A DNA stretch of 64,000 bases, taken from positions 372,001 to 436,000 of the forward strand of contig JAQOTA010000065.1 of the NCBI GenBank assembly GCA_029532415.1, read 5' to 3'. Positions within the stretch are counted from its first letter, which is position 1; the number at the start of each line of letters is the position of its first letter. The stretch comes from Marasmius tenuissimus (taxonomy: Eukaryota > Basidiomycota > Agaricomycetes > Agaricales > Marasmiaceae). The notes beneath the pieces were generated by a model, which was not told where the DNA came from, did no database searches, and was given only the letters and a program-made list of their open reading frames with translations. The translations under genes and the position numbers were made by a program. This document shows, in pieces, positions 54,185-64,000 of the stretch.

Positions 54185-54995
54185 GTAATGCCTTTACATC
54201 TAAAGATCTTTGATCATCTAGTGTGGTGACAACCAGATCTATATTCATTTGGCTTCCATTTCCTTGAATGTAGCGGGGTGGTGTCTTTAGTTCATTAAGA
54301 GCTTCAACATCATTCCAGTCATTCAGTAGGTTGAGCTCCCTTAGAGCTAGTTCAGTGCATTCAACTCGTCTCTTTGGGTGTACCATCGTTCTGAGTAAGA
54401 TGATTCCCATGTCCGAGGGCATTTGCCGTAACCGTTGTGTATACCACTGGCTTGTCCAGGGATGCAGCCGCCAGTTGTTGAACTGTGGACCCTTTTCAAT
54501 TTGTTTCAGTGCATCATCTATTTCTGGAATGACTAAGCTATGGTTTACAAATCGAAAAGTGTGTTTCCCCCTGGAGTTTTCACTATCTCTAGGGGTCTTT
54601 TCAGGGTCCTGATCCAATAAGTTCTTCAATAATCCATTTCTGTCTTCCTGTATCATTCTCTGAACATCAGGTTTCTCTTTCTCTTTGTCTCCTTCTTCAG
54701 GGCAATCAAAGAATTTGTGTCCTGGCTTTTGGCATTTAAAGCACAGGCCTTTCCTCTTCATGGTTTCCCTGTCCATTTTCCCTGGAACTGGGATGGTATC
54801 TTTCTTTGCTGGTGGTGGTAGATCTATCTTGGGTTCTTGTGTCATCGGTGGTTGTATGTGGTTGGGAATTACTTCAATAGGGTTAATGGATTGGGTGGTG
54901 TTGGCTGTTACACCCTTGTACCATAGGAGGATTGTCTGATATAAGACCCATAGGAGAGTGAGGAAGTCAGGAGCAGGTTGTTGAACGTGGTTCAT
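54147..54995 (-). pseudogene. gypsy nucleocapsid and protease start
   Basis: Contains one zinc knuckle, CFKCQKPGHKFFDC (CX2CX4HX4C), then a charged region, and ends with the protease active site ALLDSGCTGSAIN. The main Gag capsid domain expected upstream is missing, so the element has lost most of gag. The Met used as start here is unlikely to be the original one. Confidence 0.85.
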
Positions 54996-56027
54996 GGTGT
55001 GTGGATGTGTGGGTTAAAGTGTGGTATTCTTGGTTTTGTAAGGTAAAATGTAATCTAAAGTCCACTACTAAACTGATTGAGATCTTATATTTTCGATCAC
55101 AGATCAATTGTTCGTCTCCTTCTTCACCGACTACCTCACTCAGGTAGATGCAGGTTCTATTGTAAAGGTAACTATCGTATCAACTCGTCTAGTTCGACTT
55201 TCCTTTGAGACTAAACTTGTTCTTCGTCAATTGGCTTTGTAAGGAAACCAACCCTGGGTTGTACCGTATGTAAGTAAATGTAAATACATAGCAACGGAGC
55301 CCAAGAACTTCTATCAATTCGCAATTGCCCAGCCGACATCTCTCAGTTTAGAAGCTGAGATAGCCGAAGTCTTCCTGGGAAGGGGAATTGGCCCCTAAAC
55401 TACCCCCAATGAAGGAGAATAGCCAAAGCTCGTTTCAATAAAAGTGGCTTCTTTCACTGATTGGGTGCGCCAGACCTTCTTTGGGCAGCCAACTCAGTGA
55501 GACCAACAGTATACCCGGAAATATACATGGAATTCGTCCAGTCACTGGCGGAAGGGGAAAGATGATGAAAAGGGAAAAGAGATGAGGGTGTGGGAGGTTA
55601 TGGAATGCATAGGATAAGATAAGGGAAGTGTAGTATGTAGGATCAAAGTTTCAGGATAGGGGACAAGATGTAATATGAAAGATCAAAGGTTTGGGGTAGG
55701 GGGATGTGCAATGGTCAAGAGGAATAGAGAAGTCTTGAGCTAATGTCAGCAATCACCAGATTCAACCTGGTGATGCATCGCACTAAGCTTTCAGACAAGA
55801 GGGAACAAGGCAAAGAATAGAGAACTCTATACTGGTGAGGAATAAACCAGCTCAAGACTGGGGAATACATGCAGAGTATCTACTTCTTATATACTACTTA
55901 GAGGACTGCGGTGTGTGTCTACAGTGAGGTATGACATTGAGGTATGACATTGTGAAACAGTATCTGAAACAGAACTGACATGTGTCCACAGCATGTGGGT
56001 CCCTTCATGTATCTACCATGTGTCCAT
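54996..56027 (-). repeat. gypsy 5' LTR and leader, inner part
   Basis: Non-coding. The boundary between LTR and leader could not be fixed because the 3' LTR is truncated. Contains GGATAAGATAAGG near 55611. No gene seen. Confidence 0.5.
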
Positions 56028-56124
56028 ATGATAAGATATGAGTCATGTGAGGGATAAGATATAGATAAGATGGAAAAAAGATAAGATAAGGAGAAAAGAT
56101 AAGATAAGAGGGAAATTCATGACA
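56028..56124 (-). promoter_or_regulatory. GATAAG cluster in gypsy LTR U3
   Basis: About eight GATAAG words within 97 bp (plus-strand text at 56029-56108), partly in a GATAAGATAAGG arrangement. GATAA(G/A) is the site of fungal GATA factors, such as nitrogen regulators. Its position at the start of the LTR, in U3, fits an enhancer. Function is inferred only. Confidence 0.4.
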
Positions 56125-56127
56125 AAC

Positions 56128-57196
56128 AGCTGGGTAGCTCCACAAGTATAGGCATCTAGTAACACTTTGGAGGCAAGTATATTGCTCCAGAAAGAGGGAG
56201 TACAAGCTTCGGAGGCAGACAGAACAAGATGACCTATGACGATTGAAGAGTCTAGAACCAGAGAATCCATACTGCAGAGGCAGATAAGCAGAGCGGAACT
56301 ATCAATAGGAGAGACCCAGAAGAAAAGAATGCTAGAGAATGTTCAAGGCTGATGATACTTCCAAAGCAAATCGTTGGTTTTGACTTTGGGGTTCAAAAAC
56401 GTAGATTAAACATAAAACTCTCTAAGTATATTCCAAAGTAGGTAGTTTATGCCTCTGAGGCATGGTTTATTCGATATTTGTACAATTCGGTAGAATTAGA
56501 GCATCCTAGGGTATATAAGCAGTGGGGTTTTCATCAAGAATCCCCAAGCAATCCGTACAATTAGTATTCAGAGGATATGATGCAATTCCCCTTGTTGGGT
56601 AGTTAGTTGACTCGGGAGCGCTTCTGGAGAGACATTAGAACGGAATAGAACTTTGTTTGCACAAACTTGGAAAATCCATTGAACACTTGCTTGACCTTGA
56701 CTTTGTATTGTTTGTCTGCAACGCCGACTTGACTGGCTGAGCTATTGTTGAACTTCCAAAGCTAATTGGGCTGAGGATATTGTTTGCTGTTGACAGTTGG
56801 TCTTTGGTTATTGACAGACTTGATTGGAGTCTTATTGCCATTGTTTGATTTGATTGTCTTGTTGCCCCTCGCTGTTCAAGTGGTTCTGAAGCTAGTTGAA
56901 GCCTAAGAACGCACTTCCGAAGCACCAAGCAAACTCTACACTCCACGAAACAACCTATAAACCTCTCTTCCGAACCCCACTTTTGACCTCCAAACTGGTT
57001 TCAGAGGCGAAGCTACCTTAGTTGGATAGTTTCTTGAGTCAGATTTCCTTCAGCCTACTATTGTAGTCTGGCTAAGAGCAGAACCTACAATCAATGCTGA
57101 TCCCCAATTCCCGCACCCTTCAGCTACACTCTTGAGTGTTGGGAGGATTTGACCTATGAGTTAGATTTTATTATACACCACGAGTGGTGCTTTACA
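56128..57196 (-). repeat. element E fragment (copy C), 5' part, minus orientation
   Basis: Matches A 44687-45764 with scattered substitutions and ends GGTGCTTTACA. It keeps the conserved 103-codon ORF (56635-56946) and the TATATAAG box. The outer end shows CACCACGAGTGGTG, a perfect 6-bp-arm hairpin near the terminus. The left edge meets the gypsy LTR. Confidence 0.88.
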
Positions 57197-57300
57197 ATGT
57201 GACACCACAAGCAGTTTTTGGTGAAAACTGGTTCCCTAAATGTCAAAAGAAACTACCTGGATCACTAGAGTTAGATCAATCTGACAAACCTGTCTGATCT
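57197..57300 (+). other. 104-bp spacer, coding-like
   Basis: Open in one plus frame: VTPQAVFGENWFPKCQKKLP, then SLELDQSDKPV and a stop. I do not recognise it. It may be a remnant of the element or gene into which the E copy inserted. Confidence 0.3.
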
Positions 57301-57986
57301 ATACCAAGCTCTCGTTCTTCAAGTATTCCCCTGTCATGGGTCATTGGCTTGCTCAATTTTTCTTCTATAATCTTATCTTATGTGATCCATTCTATACCAA
57401 TCATCTAGATCACGAAACCTTCATTGAATCTTATTATCCTGAAGATTCCAACATAGACAATTACTTCGGTTGGGACAAGGTAGCTCTAGCCAATATGGAT
57501 GACTAGCATAACCTGTAGTATACTTAGTATACTTGAATCAATCATGCTTCTAAAGTGAGCCCTTGACCTCATACCAAACTTCTGAGGCTTGACTTAGTCT
57601 CGCTTTTTGACCATCCATGCTTCTGTGGTGACTTCCCCTGTCTAGCTCTACTAGTATGGGCCTTCGTTAAGTCTGATTATATTAGTCTAATCTTTAGTAT
57701 GATGCCTCCGAGCCACTGGAGATATTCCCTTGATATGACTACAGGTCCTAGCTGTGCCTCCAAAGCCTCCAAAGTAATACTTTATTCAGTTATACAACTC
57801 CTACAGTTTTCAGAGATAAGGAGAGGCACCTCTGAGGCGCTATTCTCTCCTTGTGCTAGGATCTGAGCCTGTTACTAGCCGCTCAGGGCTCACTCTAGTA
57901 CTTGTATTACCTAGTCATTTCTTATCTGTTTTATGCCAAAATTGCACAAAAACAAGGCTCCGAAGCTGCTTTTTACAGGTGCTACA
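57301..57986 (+). repeat. element E fragment (copy C'), 3' part, plus orientation
   Basis: Matches B from about 52465 to 53149, including the end of the spliced ORF (YTKLSFFKYSPVMG-like text, DNYFGWDKVALANMDD) and the terminal GGTGCTACA. It is inverted relative to copy C. Confidence 0.88.
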
Positions 57987-59640
57987 GCAACGATCTTGAC
58001 AACAACAAACTGGCTGTCCAACTTTGTTGACACATGCAGTAGGTGTGTCACCTCGCCCTGGTCCATCAAGTGGTGCTATAACATCTTCTGGAGAATTACC
58101 TGTTGGTGGCAATGGTCTTGAATGGGATTTTCGTCCATAATAGGTATGGCACAGAAATGTTTCAGTTCCTTGGTTCAGATGTGGGACTCTCCTGTGCCAA
58201 GGGGGTACACCCTTGAAAAAAAAAGACCTAGGGTCGATTTTCTCTGAGCTGCCCTCGGAAAAGACCCTTCCTCCCCTATGTAAGCTTCCCACAGACCATA
58301 TATAGTAATTTCACATGAAACTTTTCCATGCCTTCAAGTGGCTGTTCAACAGTGTCAAGCTTGACTTCAATTACAAACCTTGGAACAGATTTCCAAGCAC
58401 CAATTCTCCCTAAATGAGGTATATAACTTAATCTCACTGTTTTAAGTGACAAAATAGTATAGGAATGATGGCATCATGGACCCAACATGCGATCACTGTA
58501 GCTTTTCCCTAAACTGTAGCTACTAGGCCAAAACTAAGCCATGACACTCACAGTGTATGTTATCCTTGCTGTAGGGTGTGAAATAAGCCCAGTCAATGTG
58601 TTTTATATCACAGGAATCTCATCAAACCTTCCCCAAGGCCTTCAAAATCTCTGATGTAGGGGGTTTGAAAAAAAATTTTCCGGACCCCTACTGACCCCCC
58701 TCCCTCCTACCCCCCAGTCAGGGATTCAATCCCGTGTGCCCCCTTGTCCCGTGCCACCAGCATTATGCATGCCGCAAAGTAGATTTTCCTTATCATCTTG
58801 CCCTGAAACTCGGTGTATGGTGGCCAAATCACCACATTGTAAATGCCTTGAACACTTATAGCCTTCTCAAAGCAACTATTACCCACAAAATTACCACTAT
58901 CTGTCAGTTCAGTACACAAAATGTTGTTATCAAGCAGGGAAACCTGAGTTCGGACAACTGGTCAGGACAGCACCGCAAGGTCCTTGTTCCCAGCATTGCC
59001 TGTTCAATCAGTGATCCCGGCAATTGCATGGCCAATATCCAGTAGTCCGTTCCTCCGATGTGCCGTGTGTTTGATGGAAAGGCCCAGTTTCTTGAACAGA
59101 GATTTTCTGAATACGGGATGGAAACATGACATTTATTCTTTGTTTATGGTCACACTGGCCCTGTACAGGACCAGATACTGTCATTCCCTACTAGACACGA
59201 GCACATCATATCCTACTAAACATCAAAATGCCCCCAGTGAGGCAACGGCAATGGTGGCCAGAGGTCATCAATGATGCCCAGTGAAAACGAAGATAAATTC
59301 AGGGACTCAGGGCCATTGTCTGATATTGCTGGGTATTAGAATGTGACGTGACGCTATTTTGAATATTCCCAGCTATTTTCCCATATGCTAAGACACAATT
59401 GTCCCCTGACAACAGCATCTTTGAGTATTCCTAGCTATCCTCTCGTATTCCAGGACAGAATTGTTTCAAGGCAACGGCATCCTTTGCACGAGCAATACAA
59501 ACAAGGCTTAAGGTGACCCTGGGTGGGTCTGAGGTGAGCTCACCATTGTATTGAGCCAAAGGTACATTCACAAGATATTGTCTGATATCCTCCAGAGACC
59601 ATCCCAACTTAGCTAGAATGCAATATCACGGTGCCAACAG
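57987..59640. other. unassigned sequence
   Basis: I see no gene. A run AAAAAAAATTTTCC with C-rich text (about 58660-58720) and an inverted word pair GGGATT...AATCCC (58724-58733) stand out. ORFs are short and overlap on both strands. Confidence 0.35.
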
Positions 59641-61040
59641 GATGTACTCATCTTTACATTATCCTGGTAATGGTACATTTAGTCTACCATTATAGAGCAT
59701 TGAGAGTAGGTTTGGTGAGTTTGATAAGAGAATACTGAGACCAGTAACAGTGATGATTGTTGTTGTTGTCGAAACTCTGGTCGTTGCCGGTGCTTGTATT
59801 CACCTATGCATGAATATAGGCGCCGGTGAGCAGCTTTGTCGCACGAGTCCAAAATTGTCAGATTGGACACAGCCACCTGCCAGCTCACTCTCTCTTATAC
59901 CACTATGTTGCCTACTGATTTGTACTGGTCAAGTAAGTTCTTTCAATTCTCTATTCTCACTATCTTCAACACACTAACCTTGTCCCGGATACACACATAG
60001 ACACCACATTCACCCTCCAAACATAAACTCGAGCAGGTCGGGTCTGAGGTCACGCGACGGCGTGCATTTTTCTGTATATATGGTGCGTATCTCCAGTCTC
60101 GAGTCTGGCACAGGCTTCCTCTAATTCTCAATTTATTTTATAGCTGGTGTGCACCGCGACAACTTCCCTTTGAAGGATAGGATTGGTGTCAGAAGGTTCC
60201 CTATTTCTGGCTTGCCACCCACTTCACGTCCAACGCAGCAACTAAATACAACAATATCACACCAAGATACCGAGCAGTCCCCGGAATTGTTGAAAGGTAC
60301 GTACATCTGTGCTGCTGCTACTGGTTCCAGCGTACTAACTGATGTCTGAATATTGCATAGTTCTTCGGTGTTGGGCGCAGGAAGTGCATGCAGCAATGAC
60401 ATGGTCATTTTCAGGCTCAGGTATGATGCTCTCCTTCACTTGCTTTACATTTAGATAACTCACGACGTCCCAAATAGGCTGGATCAAGACCACGACCGTT
60501 CGTAATGATATGGCGGCAACTGCAGTAGCTACTCCCCCTCCCCATTGATATTTTGTTGCTCTACTAGTATATTCTGTCTGTTCATACATGTCACTACAGT
60601 CTACCATTCACTTAGTCTAGTACCACTGTTGTAATGTATGGTAGATAGTAATGATATTCAATTTCTGACAATATCTCAATGCGTGCAGTGGAATTTCAAG
60701 TAATATGTAGCAATACATGAGAAAAGCCCTGTTGCGGTCACCGCTCATTTAGGACGTCCATAATAGCTGTGAATGGCTGGCAATGTGCAAAAAGGGTTCG
60801 ATTTTTTACATTGCCAGCTATTGCCAGACAAATGCCAGATATTGGAGCGCGACCCCGCGCTTAATACCTGGGAATATCTGACAAATGCTGAGAATATGTG
60901 CTCATTTTCACTGGGGATGATGTGTCAGCTACTTTGTGTCCCTGGGTGGGCACTGGGACACATAGGTGAACATGTAGCCACTGGATTGGATTTTCAATTA
61001 TCAGTGACTTCTCAAGTCAAAACTTCTGCCATCACAGTAT
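59641..61040. other. unassigned sequence with a hairpin
   Basis: Contains an 11-bp inverted repeat (GCTGGCAATGT at 60776-60786 and ACATTGCCAGC at 60808-60818). Several short frames could be exons of a decayed gene, but no domain is recognisable. Confidence 0.3.
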
Positions 61041-61041
61041 T

Positions 61042-61199
61042 GCATGTTAGAATAGGACTAGCTCAGTTGATAGTAAGGTCAACTAGATTCTCGTAGGTAC
61101 CTGTTAGAATAGGACTGGCTAGAATATAAAGTAAGTGAATGAAACAGTTATCAAGAAACAATAGACTCACCTCAGTTGATAGTAAGGTCAACTGAGGTG
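61042..61199. repeat. short repeats and perfect hairpin
   Basis: TGTTAGAATAGGACT occurs at about 61045 and 61102. The word CTCAGTTGATAGTAAGGTCA also occurs twice. The second copy completes a perfect hairpin at 61168-61199 (12-bp arms CACCTCAGTTGA/TCAACTGAGGTG, loop of 8). TGTTAGAATAGGACT would fit the start of a copia-type LTR, but no pol is near. Confidence 0.5.
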
Positions 61200-62047
61200 C
61201 GTCTGAGCGAAAAGAAAAGTTTTGTGTAGTGTGTCGGGAGAAACTATCAAGCCACCGAATACGGTCAGTCACGTGTAACGCCAGGATCAGTAAGTACGAA
61301 TGTCCGTGGCGCTGGACTCGTCGAAGTATTACTTCAACATTGCACTTAAAATGGAATAGCCTCAAGTTCTTCTGATTCAGGACAAGGTAATTTGTTGCCC
61401 GTTGATCAGTCGAAATCTGGATAAGTCAACTTGATTCAACATATTGGTTTTGAATCTGAGTTTGAATGACAGGGAACACGAGAAGAAACGAGAAAAACGA
61501 GCAACAGGCAATGTTGAGATGAGTACAGAATCAAAGGAGAAGATGCATGCTTAGGGCACTAATTCTCTACTTTAAGTATGCGAGCGCCTAAGCGCGTGCG
61601 GGTGCTCATCTCAGGTCACTCTCTTATCCTCTGATTAGAGGCTCGTGCCTCGCCTCGAATCGGATAATGGTCCGAAAACAGGTTGTGGCCGTGATCACGG
61701 CGCGAGAACCGGGTTGAATCATCCGAACAAAATCATTGTATTTTTTTGTCCAATAAGTATTAAGGACACTCATACTTACTGGGTCGGTAACTCTGCGGGA
61801 GGACGTCCGTCCGCGTCAGTTCGTCACCAACTCCTGGGCCTGAGTAGCTTGAATCACTAGCTTTCAGTTCCACATGTATGATATATTGTTCATTTCTCTA
61901 GAAATATTATGATCAGGAGACGTGTTCATAGAGGGGATAGTATACTAATCCAATGTCTCAATGATGTATATACAAATGTGGCTGCTCCAGAATCCTTATA
62001 TGACATTGAACGCCGAACCCCCACGCAATCCAACGAGATCTCATCAA
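61200..62047. other. intergenic region downstream of the monooxygenase gene
   Basis: No gene seen on either strand. Short ORFs only. It should contain the 3' UTR of the minus-strand gene next to 62048. Confidence 0.4.
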
Positions 62048-63838
62048 TTACAGACCCACACGTTCTGAAAGGCCGTGAGATGCCCACCACTCGTCTGTTG
62101 ACTTATCAGCATCATATCCAAATGCCTGTGCAACCTTTTCCTTGTTGGACCAAATCGTCGCGTCATTCAGTGAACCATCGTGGTCAATTCCCGCTTGATC
62201 CAATTCCAACGCGAGCCTCATCTTCGCGTCCCGAGCTTCCTGCTCCGGGCCATCGTCCATGTGAAGCAGGTGTCGGTTGTCGAGGGCTCCAGACTGCGTA
62301 CCGGTCGCCCGGGCGTGGCGCAGCTCTTCGTAGGCTTTTGTCAGGAAGGGTATCTGAGAGCGGTCCGTGATTCTTGAGAAAAGGTTGCCGAGGACAGCGG
62401 CGTCCTCCAGCTGAAAATCGCATGCGCAAGTCAATAACGGATACTCAGTTCGGCTAGAGAGCAACTCACCGCCATAGCGGCACCCTGCGCTTTGTAAGGC
62501 TAAGGGAATGATGTTAGTCGGACCGCGAACAACCAAAACGGTGGAGCACTTGCCAGCATGGGATGGCATGCGTCCCCGAGCAGTACAGCACGCCCCGCTG
62601 GGTGAACCCATCTCTTCAAGGGGGAGCATATAACGAGTTTAGACTTGAGGACTTTCGTTGGGTCGAAATGTGAAATTATTTTCTGTATCCTGGAGTAGAC
62701 TGGTGTCAGCGAGCGAGAACCCAAAAGATACCCTTCCTCACCGTGGTTCCCAACCCTTGAAGAACTCCCTCACTTCCTCAACGGAACCCCTTGCTGTCCA
62801 AGACTCCATCGACCCATCATCTGGCCCAATCATGACAAGGTTGTAAATATTCCTGCCACGCTGAAATGGAATCAGCGAGAATAAATGCACCAGATGAATG
62901 TTCATCACGTACAATCGAGTACCCAATGATGTGTCTACCAGGACCCATCCAGCAGTTTACGCGGGGGTTGTCAATCAGTTCTTGCAGTTCTGGGTCGTCC
63001 TTGAAAGAGTCGGTGGGGACGAGCACTCTGTAAGCCATATCTCCGGTGTTGATCGCTAACGGCAACTCATTCTCCAGCACACTCCGTCTAACGGCACTGT
63101 GAATACCATCGGCGCCGATAACCAAGTCCGCAGTGAACTTCTCTCCGGATTCCAGGGTGACAGAGGGGGTCAACGGATCGACTTCTTGCACTTTGCAGTT
63201 GATCCGGAGGTCCATGAAAGGTTCTGCCACTTGGTGAAGCATGTCGAATAGGTCCGCTCTCTGTAGGCGAGACGTCGGTAGAGGCAAACCAGACCAAAGA
63301 GCACAACGTACGTGGACGACATACCACGGGTTGCCGTGATCTTGTACTACCTTTTTGATATCATGTGCGCCAACCATCTCTCCGCTGCTATCTGAAGTCG
63401 TGCGTTAGTGGCAAACCTACCGTCGAGAACGGGCAAGCTCACAGTTGATGAAAGTCCATTTAGCGGGTGCATCCTTCCCCAATCGACGCTCCAGTTCATC
63501 TTTCAGCCCCCACTTGATCAATAGTCTCGCCATGTCTGGGAGAACCAGTAAGCAATATCACGACGACAAGACACTAACCGAACTCACTTGGGCACGCCTG
63601 TATCCCAGCACCAACCTCACCTATGGCCGGTGCGGATTCGAAGACGGTAACCTCGTGACCAGCCTGTCCCAGACAATGGGCAGCGGCAAGACCACCCATA
63701 CCAGCCCCGACCTGATTGAGAAATTGGTGTCAGCGAGGAGCCGACGTTGTTAAACTCCGGGGAAACTCTAACAATGATGATCTTGAGCTTTTGGACAGCT
63801 TGCCTGCCATCGTACAAAGAGGTGCTTGTCGCGTTCAT
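62048..63838 (-). CDS. FAD-dependent monooxygenase (salicylate hydroxylase-like)
   Basis: Nine exons (minus): 63838-63773, 63711-63588, 63535-63443, 63391-63312, 63260-62913, 62860-62742, 62689-62554, 62499-62470 and 62410-62048, giving 452 residues. Introns are 51-61 nt with GT-AG ends except intron 7 (62553-62500), which is GC-AG. An N-terminal Rossmann fold starts KIIIVGAGMGGLAAAHCLGQ (GxGxxG) with FESAPAIGEVGAGIQACPN. The middle DG motif is LVIGADGIHSAVRRS, and the second FAD motif is GRAVLLGDACHPMLPYKAQG. No signal peptide is seen. Class A flavin monooxygenases use NAD(P)H and O2 to hydroxylate aromatic or other small molecules; the substrate cannot be told. It is the only intact host-type gene here and was assembled by hand from splice signals and motif continuity. 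Confidence 0.9.
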
Positions 63839-63958
63839 GATGGGACCTGTGATATAAGCGTTAGCACTTGCCAGAGGTGTCGTGAGGTTCCGGATTCACC
63901 TATGGTTTGGAACCGAGAAGGAGAAGGTTTGTAAGGGAGAGAAACTTGACGCTGCGAG

Positions 63959-63966
63959 TTTTTATA
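63959..63966 (-). promoter_or_regulatory. TATA box upstream of the monooxygenase gene
   Basis: TATAAAAA on the minus strand, about 120 bp before the ATG at 63838. The spacing leaves a 5' UTR of about 90 nt with CT-rich text, as often seen in fungal promoters. Confidence 0.5.
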
Positions 63967-64000
63967 CGACCGCAGGAGCTCATACCGTGATAAGAATCGG

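Larger units (their letters stand above)
47930..56124 (-). mobile_element. Ty3/gypsy chromovirus, minus strand, split by element E
   Basis: Minus-strand order: 5' LTR/leader (56124 to about 55000), nucleocapsid and protease, RT (interrupted by element E copy B), RNase H, integrase with chromodomain, polypurine tract (AAAGGGGGGG, near 47990) and a remnant of about 53 bp of the 3' LTR (47982-47930). The outer LTR sequence TGTCATGAATTTCC is seen at both ends. Each domain has disabling changes, so the copy is inactive. Confidence 0.9.

Noticed and set aside
57915..58292. A 125-codon minus-strand ORF
   Set aside because: It crosses the end of element E copy C' and holds no recognisable domain; probably chance.
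61059..61085. TAGCTCAGTTGATAG, similar to a tRNA A box
   Set aside because: No matching acceptor stem, anticodon arm or B box follows; the similarity is limited to one word.

Overview
This window reads as nuclear DNA of a filamentous fungus, most likely a basidiomycete of the Agaricomycotina. The only intact host-type gene, at the right edge, has eight introns of 51-61 nt, which is typical of that group. Nearly everything else is transposable-element sequence: non-LTR (LINE) elements with an ORF1/ORF2 layout, Ty1/copia and Ty3/gypsy (chromovirus) LTR retrotransposons, solo LTRs, and a 2.7 kb repeat that I do not recognise and call element E here. All family names come from motifs read in the translations; no database search was possible.

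Layout. Positions 1-7200 hold several decayed, frameshifted F-box/leucine-rich-repeat gene relics in tandem. Positions 7670-18045 are LINE copies in both orientations, including one nearly complete element (9011-14462, minus strand) with a 14-bp target-site duplication (TSD). Positions 18046-35960 are one copia element broken open by LINEs. LINE L8 (19291-21306) sits in gag with a 13-bp TSD. LINE-A (22790-32682) sits in the integrase with a 15-bp TSD. A full-length, apparently intact LINE L7 (23609-29820) sits inside LINE-A with its own 15-bp TSD. Positions 36437-46500 are further copia fragments, several LTRs and one copy of element E (copy A, 43056-45764), which is itself inserted in an LTR. 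Positions 46514-47611 hold a decayed gene with an RRM-like segment. Positions 47930-56124 are a minus-strand chromovirus whose reverse transcriptase is split by a second, inverted copy of element E (copy B, 50442-53149). A third, rearranged copy of E lies at 56128-57986. Positions 57990-62000 are largely uninterpreted non-coding sequence with some hairpins. Positions 62048-63838 (minus) encode a complete 452-residue FAD-dependent monooxygenase, with a TATA box upstream at 63959-63966.

How the parts relate. TSDs and reading-frame repair allow a relative chronology: copia, then LINE-A, then L7; gypsy, then element E copy B. L7 and the 9011-14462 copy carry almost identical, fully open 1291-residue ORF2s and look recently active. 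The copia and gypsy copies carry nonsense codons, many at CGA or TGG codons, as expected from C-to-T decay of methylated DNA.

The least explained object is element E. It has TGTA...TACA ends, an imperfect 4-bp TSD, a conserved TATATAAG, many dispersed copies of a 10-bp CTTCGGAGGC-like motif, and a spliced ORF of about 213 codons with one shared in-frame TGA. Copies A and B form a 2.7 kb, nearly perfect inverted repeat around a 4.7 kb spacer.
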